From positions 11,160,001-11,224,000 of the forward strand of contig JASFXZ010000016.1 of NCBI GenBank assembly GCA_032209605.1: a stretch of DNA of 64,000 nucleotides. The letters run 5' to 3'. Position 1 is the stretch's first letter, and every line of letters begins with the position of its first letter. A model generated the notes under the pieces. That model was not told the origin of the DNA, did not search any database, and saw nothing but the letters and a program-made list of their open reading frames with translations. The stretch comes from Mactromeris polynyma (lineage: Eukaryota; Mollusca; Bivalvia; Venerida; Mactridae). Of this stretch, positions 55,758 to 64,000 are shown piece after piece. The translations under genes were made by a program, and so were the position numbers.

Positions 55758-57031
55758 CATTAAAACTTCGAAACCTCGGAACAGTTTTGGCTCGAACAAA
55801 GTAGATACCTCGAACAGGTTCTTAAGTCCCGGCGAAACCCCTCCTTATTTCATATTATCTAACAGTAGATCACTCGAACAGAGATAGGTCGAACACTCGA
55901 ACAGGATTTGTGGTCCCTAGCTATCATTTCATTCATTGTTCACCATAGATAGGTCGAACAATACAATAAGTCACACCTTTCATTGACCGCTTAATATACT
56001 TTTATTTGTTGACGGGTAAGATTGGCGACACATGTTATACAAATAATTACTTGACAGTGGAAACTCCCTAATCCGAACACCCTTCGGACAAACTATAAAG
56101 TTCGGATTAGAGGAGATTGAATTGAATGTCCGTAGGCAATACATTCTTTCATACTTTGCAGAGTAATTTAAGCTACAATATTTTACAAAATTTATGTAAA
56201 CTTGAAGATTAATTGATGGCTCAAAATCATAAGTTATAAGAGACCAACATATTTATGCTCCTTTCATAAAAGGAAGATGCGATATGCAAAATACACGCTG
56301 TGTTATACATTGATTGATATTTGAATTATTTCGAATGTAAATTAGCATAATATAATTTGTTTATTCGTTATAGAAATTGTAGAACATTCGATTCTTCAGT
56401 ATATGCATCGCTATAGACGCATCTCGTTTAAATAAAACCGTATGAAAGCATTGAATATGATTAACTTAAGATTTTGACCTACAGTTCATTCTTAAATAGA
56501 AGTAGATATTACAGCAAAATTGCACTGCGCAGAAAATGTATTAGATTTTTTTTGATTTATTTATATTTTGATAATTTCACTGCATAAGGTGGATATACCA
56601 ATCTCAAGTCAAATGATTACAAACATAGCTGAAATTAAGTATGGGGGTTTTGCAACGTTATACCGTCCATAAAACCTGACAAACTTAGCACGATGTATTT
56701 TGAAAACGCCATACTTGGAAGCTATGCACGATAGTTTCATTTCAAAAGATTTTTCGTAGAGTAAAATAATGATAAAGGGTAAACAATTTGAATTGTGATT
56801 TATGTACCTAATGGGCCTTTTTCTACGCTCACTTCCAATGTTTTCCATTTGTTTACACAATAAATACACCTCGTACCCGGTCTTATCTTGTTTCCATCAA
56901 AACAGAATGCAGAACAGAACAGAACAGAACAGACGATGATAAAGTCTAATGTATACCGTAGATGCTTCGAACAGTAGATGACTCGAACTAATTGCTAGGT
57001 CCGACGGCAGTTCGAGGTTCGAAGTTTTACT
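55758..57031. mobile_element. Nonautonomous pogo-like TIR element, 1.27 kb
   Basis: Left end cattaaaacttcgaaacctc and right end gaggttcgaagttttactg are inverted partners flanked by TA (55756-55757, 57032-57033). Both ends carry further 'ctcgaac' motifs inside. A different half end (cagtggaaactccctaatcc) sits at 56055. No transposase. Confidence 0.7.
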
Positions 57032-57555
57032 GTAGTAAACTTCTTTTTATGACTTACATTGATCATAGTTAGTCGTTTTACCATATACTTTGACTACATG
57101 AGACTTTTACTGAATGTCATAAACAGCGTGTTTGGCACATGTATTCGCGATGCGGAAGTAATCGTTTGCTTACTCATTAATGTATTTATGCATACATGTT
57201 AGTTTATGTTTGTTGTTTTGAGTTATTTGAATAGACGCTGTTGTAATGATTATGATCATTCCTACCTGATGGCGGCACAGGAATAAATTCGTGCTCTCTG
57301 ATGTGTCAGAAAACATCTTTTACGGCCTTACAAATCTGTTTGTTTAAATATCTTTTCAGGAAAAAATTCATCTTATTTCTTGAATCATATTGATGTTATG
57401 GTGTGAGATGTATAGGACTATCAATGGTACAACAGTTGACTGTAACAGGAGATTCACTGTGCAGTGCCACAATGATGATATGTAGATCCAATATATTACA
57501 AAACTTTACTGAAACAAAGATGTGTACTAAAAGACAAAATGTTTCAAACCTTGAA
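57032..57555. other. No gene seen
   Basis: No feature recognised. Confidence 0.4.
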
Positions 57556-59708
57556 GTATCACTTAAATTCGCGGGGGTGAAATTTCGCGCAAACAGCAAA
57601 AAAGGCAGTTTCGCGCGGGCCTAAATTCGCGCATTTAAATTTTTGAAGGAAAAAAATCAGACAAAAATGACGGTATCGCAGGGCGTGTTATTATTTCGTA
57701 CATCCGTATCATAAGCTGTAAATAGCAATATTCTGCGTATTAACTCGTAAGTTGGGGGTTATCTCTGCCAATTAACACTTTTATTGCCAATTGTCATATC
57801 TGAATACAATAGAAACGTGTGAAACTTGAATAAACAACATGACTAGCGAGGTTAGCGTCATATTTTGAACAGTGTCACCAAGCGCTTGATTCCCTGGTTA
57901 TTTCAGCGAACCAGTCGGGAACGAATTAAAACATATCCCATAACAATACCACAAACAATATGACAAGTCCAACGATAAATTGGCGTTAATTGACACGACT
58001 GTACGAATTGTTCAAGAATTAAAGTATGAAGAAAAAAGTTGCAGTGCGTGCAATCCGGGTGACAATGATTTTATGCAGTCGTGTATTCTTTATACAGTAA
58101 AAACTCATGATACGACCAACTCGATTTTAAGACAAACTCTTTATTAAGACCACTTTTTTCCGGACCCGAATTTTTCTCTATATAATTCAATGGTCGCGAA
58201 GCTCGATATTGCGGGCAACTCGATATTGCGTAATGCGACCGCTTATTCAGGTCCCGATCAATAATAAAAGAACATTTTCAACTCGAAAATACAACCACGT
58301 ACCGTTCCGAAACAGACGGATGTGTAAAACACTTACGAACATTGATAACATCTTTAATCTCTCCGGGCGGTATAAACACATCATCAGGTAGGTATTTTAC
58401 AATTTGGCATTTTGTGATACCCTGGGGTCAGAATAGTTAATTATATTTAAATGAGATTTCTAGATCTATCTAGTAGATTAAAGATTGCTGCAAAATCGCA
58501 GAAAGCGCACTGACCTTTCTGTGAAAATTAATTTAATCAATGACAGTCAGAGAAAGTTTGACCTCTGCTTTACATAACTGTTAGGATACTATCTTAAACT
58601 ATAATTAATAGTTGTTGGCAATGAAAGTTTTAAATTAACATATAAAAATTACATTATTGAAGGAAAGAGCAATTAATTTCTTAAATAGAACTGTCTAGCC
58701 TGTGGCATTACCTATTATAATTATCATTACACACTTCTAGTATTTATTCATTTTCGTAATAAACGTGTATCTATAATAGTTTATTTTTATGCTTCAATGT
58801 TCATGTTCATTCAATATGCAAGAGGAAAGCGAAACTGGCTGAAGGATATGTGGATGACTATTCTGTTTGTCCAATATGTTTATCTCAATAAAGTTATACA
58901 AAAATGTATAGTGTTATTAACCATTTGTTCCATTATTGATTTTTCGACGTAGCTGTATATTATTGATCTTGACCTAAATTTTAGACCAATCAAATATTGT
59001 ATATGAAGCGCGTTGTTTAAATATGCAACAAATTAGACGATTTGATTGATTCATACATTAAGCGGAGAGGCACCCAACGGGGTGTCTCGAAAACATAATT
59101 CACTTTCCCGTAGCCTACCCCTCTGGCGAAATCAAAGTTCCGAAATAGGGCGATTCTTTAGACATCATTATATCTACGCCGCTCATCTATAGATATTTGT
59201 TGTTTATAATGTCACACATGTATGGGACACAGCAGTATTTACAAGATCATAAATATGTTGAGAAAAAAACTACCGTGTTTTAATTGGAAGATTACCAGTA
59301 CTGATACACAGTATGACTTAACTCAATAATCAGACAAACTCGATATTAAGGCCACTTTATGCCGGACCCATTTGTGGTCTCATTATTGAGTTTTTACTGT
59401 ATAAACATCGTAAACGAAGAAAAATCAAGTTATGAATTAATGTTCCATTTAAACCACTCTTACGTACTATAAATCAAACTGTGTCAAAATATTCCATGTT
59501 CCTAATTATTCCACACAGATTATCAGAAAAAACAGCGACAAGTTATGAAAAGAAAAAACTTAAGTGCATATACACACATTTTCGGAGTGTCAAAAATTCG
59601 GATAGCCATGTTAGTTTTGGAAGTTTAATAATCGCGCGGACTTAAATTCGCGCTTCGTCTCTAGCGCGAAATACGCGAAAATTAGACATGCGCGAATTCA
59701 AATGATAC
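57556..59708. mobile_element. CpG-rich-ended TIR element, hosting a nested insertion
   Basis: Left gtatcacttaaattcgcg and right (inverted) gtatcatttgaattcgcg, each followed inward by several ttcgcgc-type motifs. Removing the nested 58095-59399 element leaves about 850 bp. No coding sequence. Confidence 0.65.
58095..59399. mobile_element. Nested pogo-like TIR element, 1.3 kb
   Basis: Ends cagtaaaaactcatgatacg and attgagtttttactg with TA on both sides. Inside both ends cgatattaagnccact-like and tccggaccc motifs are inverted. It carries no transposase and sits inside 57556-59708. Confidence 0.75.
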
Positions 59709-61335
59709 TACAGTAATATGTATTTAGTTTTGTCAGCAATTTATTAGCACATGTGGAAAAATACAGTGTCATTCTTTTCTGATAAGCTCATATCATCTGG
59801 TTGCTGATAACACACATGAGATTTTGGTAGTTATTGTGGAAAAAAACATAAACACATGAAAAATCAGTTGTATGCAGAGCATGTATGTCATGATTTCATG
59901 ATTTAGTGTTGTATGTAACCTGAATAAAAACTGTGGATCCTGAATTGATTTGTTTTTTGATTTTATTAGTACTGGAGATCTTTGCACAAACATAAGCATT
60001 ATAGACTTCTTATAACCCACACCAAAAGTATGCAACATGTATATCATATATTAAAATGATATCATTATTTAAGCACTCCACATTTACTTGCAAATGAACA
60101 ATATTATATTTGTTCTGCAATCACTTAAAACTTAAGGAATAGTAATCATAATAAAAAATGCCCAATTGCATTTGAGATGGACATAAGTGTACAAGGTACC
60201 AGACTATAATATCAGCAATATATTGACCCCTTGAAGAATATAATAACAGTAAACTTTAATATGTGCATTGAAATAATCCTTAATAAAATATTTGTTGCAA
60301 GGTTGTTTATTTACACATCCATCAACCATGGAAGTGTCACTGTGGATGCTGTGTGATAGAAGATATTACAATCACAACTTTGTTAGTCACTTATTAGCTG
60401 TATATATGTGTATTAAATGTCCCTTCAGTTACATTTTAGTATACATTAAATAAATATTCATGACAAGCATTGTCTAAAGGTAACTTTAAATAATGTATTC
60501 TTCCTCATAAAATAAGCTGCCTTTCCTGGTTGTATGTTTGTTATTTTTGGAATTGACCATTGGCACAGTTTCTCGGTCGATACCCGTCTTGTTTTCCAGT
60601 TTTTACTTCATATTTATTTCGAAAAAAAACACACCGCTATGTGGTTGCATGATCTTGACCACACAGGTGCAGTGAGAAAAATGTATTTGACCACCGGACT
60701 CTCCGCCTTATTTATCGCAATCCACACGGCATATGCTTTGCTTGTCAATGCATGCTCACTCAAAGTGGGATAACATTAGCCTTAACAAAGCACACAGGTG
60801 ATGTTTCTGGCAATGTATACTAGTACTTCCTCCACCAACTCTCCACTTCAGTATCTATAGGCGTTTCCTTAATATTCATTTAACAGTCTGTCTATCAAGG
60901 GTCTGGATGTTGTTAAATTAAGATAATTTTCAATATCCATAAGGTACACAGAATAGTTCCCTGTTTCGCATCCATCCAGACGACCTTAGACGTTATTGGA
61001 TCAGCATACTGATGTCCATAAATAAGCAGTTTGTCTTGGTACTCGTTCAGTTGGTGTAATCATTCTTGCCAAAGATGTGTACATGTATTTTATAGTACAT
61101 TTGTATATGAATGTCGTCATGTCGAAGTTATATTTTCTCTCAAATTCGTAAATTTAATTGCATCATACTTACAAAACATATTTCTCTACATGTAACCATG
61201 TTCGTATATAATAGTCAACATGTCAAATGTAACAAAATTCGTTCTCTTGAAAAAATTAGTCGGTTTTAAAAGATCGGTATTTTGAACGGAGACCAATGAT
61301 ATGCTTCCGTGTTAATGATAAATGTGATCATACTT
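59709..61335. other. No supported gene
   Basis: Frames at 59793-60047 and 60534-60773 have no recognisable domain or splice support. Confidence 0.4.
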
Positions 61336-61572
61336 AAGCGCCGCTGTACGATTTCCAAACTCTTCTTTAAGTGACGACATTTCCAGAAAAGGTCACATGT
61401 GACGTCACCATGTACTGACAGTAAGAAATATTTGCCCCATATGGCAGTATGAAAACGAAGTGACCATATGGAGTAAATACTGTTTCCTGCATGCAAATAG
61501 TGACATCACATGTTGCGTTTTCTTGTAATGACGTCACATACAGAAGAGGCTGTTAGTCCCATAGCAGCGCTA
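61336..61572 (+). repeat. Dispersed TIR-like repeat, copy 2 (pair with 22365-22552)
   Basis: Begins aagcgccgctgt, ends agcagcgcta. Longer than copy 1 by an insert around 61410-61470. Contains TGACGTCA twice. Confidence 0.75.
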
Positions 61573-61584
61573 ATGTTTTGTGGA

Positions 61585-61880
61585 AGCGGATCCGTGGTCC
61601 AGTGGTAACGCGCTGGAATTGTAATCCAGGGATCGCTGGTTCGATTCCCCGCTCCATCACTGACCGTACTAACAGTCTTTCGGACGAGACTTTAGAAACC
61701 GAGGTCCCGTGTATGATGCATTACATCGAGCACGTAAAAGAACCAGGTGTGCTTCTGGAACTGGGGCATCTCCTGTATCATGCACTATCCTCCAAAAATC
61801 TAATATGACTAACATTCTTCTGGAGGCGTCGCCCATATAGGAAACCGGTCGCGACGATAAATAAATGCAAATACAAACAA
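61585..61880 (+). repeat. tRNA-Thr-like SINE, family B copy 3, probably full length
   Basis: Head with a perfectly paired anticodon arm (ctgga-atTGTaa-tccag), B box ggttcgattcc, body aacagtctttcggacgagac, then gcacgtaaaagaaccaggtg and an AT-rich end (cgataaataaatgcaaatac). Confidence 0.85.
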
Positions 61881-62018
61881 AATGTTTTGTGTTGTGTTTG
61901 CTCCGGACCGTTTGCATCAAAAGTTGGCGATGTGGATAATTGTTATCATTCCTAATTTTGTAAAATGTAAACAAGTTGCGTAGGGATTTCTTTTCTTTTT
62001 CTTCCGCCCTGTTGCATA

Positions 62019-62080
62019 CAGTAAAACCTCATTTAAAGATAATCTCGATAACAAGACCACCTCAAAATTAAGAACACACT
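62019..62080 (+). repeat. Left half of a pogo-like miniature element
   Basis: After TA, cagtaaaacctcatttaaag and acaagaccacctcaaaatta match the left arm of 23073-23292. The right arm is replaced by the 45-bp array. Confidence 0.75.
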
Positions 62081-62084
62081 TTTT

Positions 62085-64000
62085 ATTACTGAATGTTGAT
62101 CTTTACAGCAAGTCCTACATGTTATGTTTATAATTGATTGCTGATCTTGACAACAAGTTCTACAAGTTATGTTTATAACTGATTGCTGATCTTGACAACA
62201 AGTTCTATAAGTTATGTTTATAACTGATTGTTGATCTTTACAGCAAGTCCTACATGTTATGTTTATAATTGATTGCTGATCTTGACAACAAGTTCTACAA
62301 GTTATGTTTATAACTGATTGTTGATCTTGACAACAAGTTCTACATGTTATGTTTATAACTGATTGTTGATTCTTACAGCAAGTCCTACATGTTATGTTTA
62401 TAATTGATTGCTGATCTTGACAACAAGTTCTACAAGTTATGTTTATAACTGATTGTTGATCTTTACAGCATGTTCTACATATTGTGTTTATACTTTATAA
62501 TTGATAGCTGATCTTGACAACAAGTTCTACATGTTATGTTTATAACTGATCGTTGATCTTTACAGCATGTTCTACATGTTGTGTTTATACTTTATAATTG
62601 ATAGCTGATCTTGACAACAAGTTCTACATGTTATGTTTATAACTGATTGTTGATCTTTACAGCATGTTCTACATGTTGTGTTTATCACTGATTGTTGATC
62701 TATGCAGCCGGCTCTAAACGTTGTGTCTATAACTGATTGTTGATCTTTACGGCAGGTTCTACATGTTGTGTTTATAACTGATTGTTGATCTTTACGGCAG
62801 GTTCTACATGTTATGTTTATAACTGATTGTTGATCTTTACAGCATGTTCTACATGTTGTGTTTATACTTTATAATTGATAGCTGATCTTGACAACAAGTT
62901 CTACATGTTATGTTTATAACTGATTGTTGATCTTGACAACAAGTCCTACATGTTATGTTTATAACTGATTGTTGATCTTGACAACAAGTTCTACATGTTA
63001 TGTTTATAACTGATTGTTGATCTTGACAACAAGTTCTACATGTTATGTTTATAACTGATTGTTGATCTTTACAGCATGTTCTACATGTTGTGTTTATCAC
63101 TGATTGTTGATCTATGCAGCCGGCTCTAAACGTTGTGTTTATAACTGATTGTTGATCTTTACGGCAGGTTCTACATGTTGTGTTTATAACTGATTGTTGA
63201 TCTTTACGGCAGGTTCTACATGTTGTGTTTATCACTGATTGTTGATCTTTACGGCAGGTTCTACATGTTGGGTTTATAACTGATTGTTGATCTTTACAGC
63301 AGAATCTACATGTTGTGTTTATAACTGATTGTTGATCTTTACGGCAGGTTCTACATGTTGTGTTTATTTCTGATTGTTGATCTTTACGACAGGTTCTACA
63401 TGTTGTGTTTATAACTGATTGTTGATCTTTACAGCAGGATCTACATGTTGTGTTTATAACTGATTGTTGATCTTTACGGCAGGTTCTACATGTTGTGTTT
63501 ATAACTGAGTGTTGATCTTTACAGCAGGTTCTACATGTTCTGTTTACTACTGATTGTTGATCTTTACAGCAGGTTCTACATGTTGTGTTTATTACTGATT
63601 GTTGATCTTCACAGCAGTTCTACATTTTGTGTTTATTACTGATTGTTGATCTTCACAGCAGGTTCTACATTTTGTGTTTATAACTGATTGTTGATCTTCA
63701 CAGCAGGTTCTACATTTTGTGTTTATTACTGATTGTCGATCTTTACAGCAGGATCTACATGTAATGTGTATTACTGATAGTTGGTATTTACAACAGGTTT
63801 TACATGCTGTGTTTATTTCTGATTGTTGATCTATGCAGCCGGCTCTACATGTTGTGTTTATAACTGATTGTTGATCTTTACGGCAGGTTCTACATGTTGG
63901 GTTTATTACTGATTGTTGATCTTTACAGCAGGATCTACATGTGATGTGTATTACTGATAGTTGATATTTACAACAGGTTCTAAATGTTGTGTTTATTACT
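62085..64000. repeat. 45-bp minisatellite, about 43 copies, runs off the window
   Basis: The unit includes tgattgttgatctttacagc and aggttctacatgttgtgttt. It is 15 codons long, so the minus strand stays open for 128 codons (62849-63235), repeating CRTCRKDQQSVINTT-like peptide. Some units carry an extra stretch (tactttataattgatagc). Left copies use cttgacaacaagttc, right copies ctttacagcaggttc, so types are spatially sorted. No evidence of expression. Confidence 0.96.

Noticed and set aside
60534..60773. 79-codon open frame as a membrane protein exon
   Set aside because: One hydrophobic stretch only, no clear splice signals, no recognised family.

Overview
The window reads as nuclear DNA of an animal, most likely a marine bivalve mollusc. 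It is AT-rich, its genes carry GT-AG introns, and it is packed with tRNA-headed SINEs, CR1/Jockey-like LINE remains, a tyrosine-recombinase (DIRS/Ngaro-type) retrotransposon, Tc1 and pogo/Tigger elements, many small terminal-inverted-repeat (TIR) elements and three long satellite or minisatellite arrays. The bivalve assignment is an inference from repeat style and gene types; no species can be named from the sequence alone.

Layout. Positions 1-4.2 kb hold a degenerate LINE split by a Tc1 element (1008-2488, 29-bp perfect TIRs, TA target duplication), followed by a second LINE tail. 4.3-6.2 kb holds a broken coiled-coil reading frame with a tRNA-Lys-like insertion and a B-box/TRIM-like pseudogene. 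6.3-10.8 kb is a minus-strand YR retrotransposon with gag, RT, RNase H and tyrosine-recombinase remnants between direct repeats. 11.1-13.7 kb is a 39-bp minisatellite. 13.7-20.9 kb is mostly noncoding, with a dead pogo/Tigger transposase (16.85-17.64 kb) and several TIR elements.

The best host gene lies at 20920-30936 (+). Seven exons with mutually compatible phases encode a 619-residue secreted protein with a signal peptide and three von Willebrand factor A (vWA) domains, joined by very short linker exons. The first two domains keep the metal-binding MIDAS motif and the third has lost it. Its introns are full of SINEs and pogo-like miniature elements. On the minus strand at 34330-35436 is a Golgi-type galactose 3-O-sulfotransferase-like gene whose last codons and stop lie inside a 26-bp minisatellite.

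From 36 to 64 kb there is little supported coding sequence. The region contains hAT-like and pogo-like nonautonomous elements, a 4.8-kb array of a 64-bp satellite (42490-47297) with higher-order structure, nested TIR elements at 55.7-59.7 kb, and a 45-bp minisatellite running off the right end. A candidate first coding exon (55523-55585) is the only other plausible host coding sequence there. The two supported host genes are both predicted to act in the secretory pathway or outside the cell, but nothing in the sequence links them functionally.
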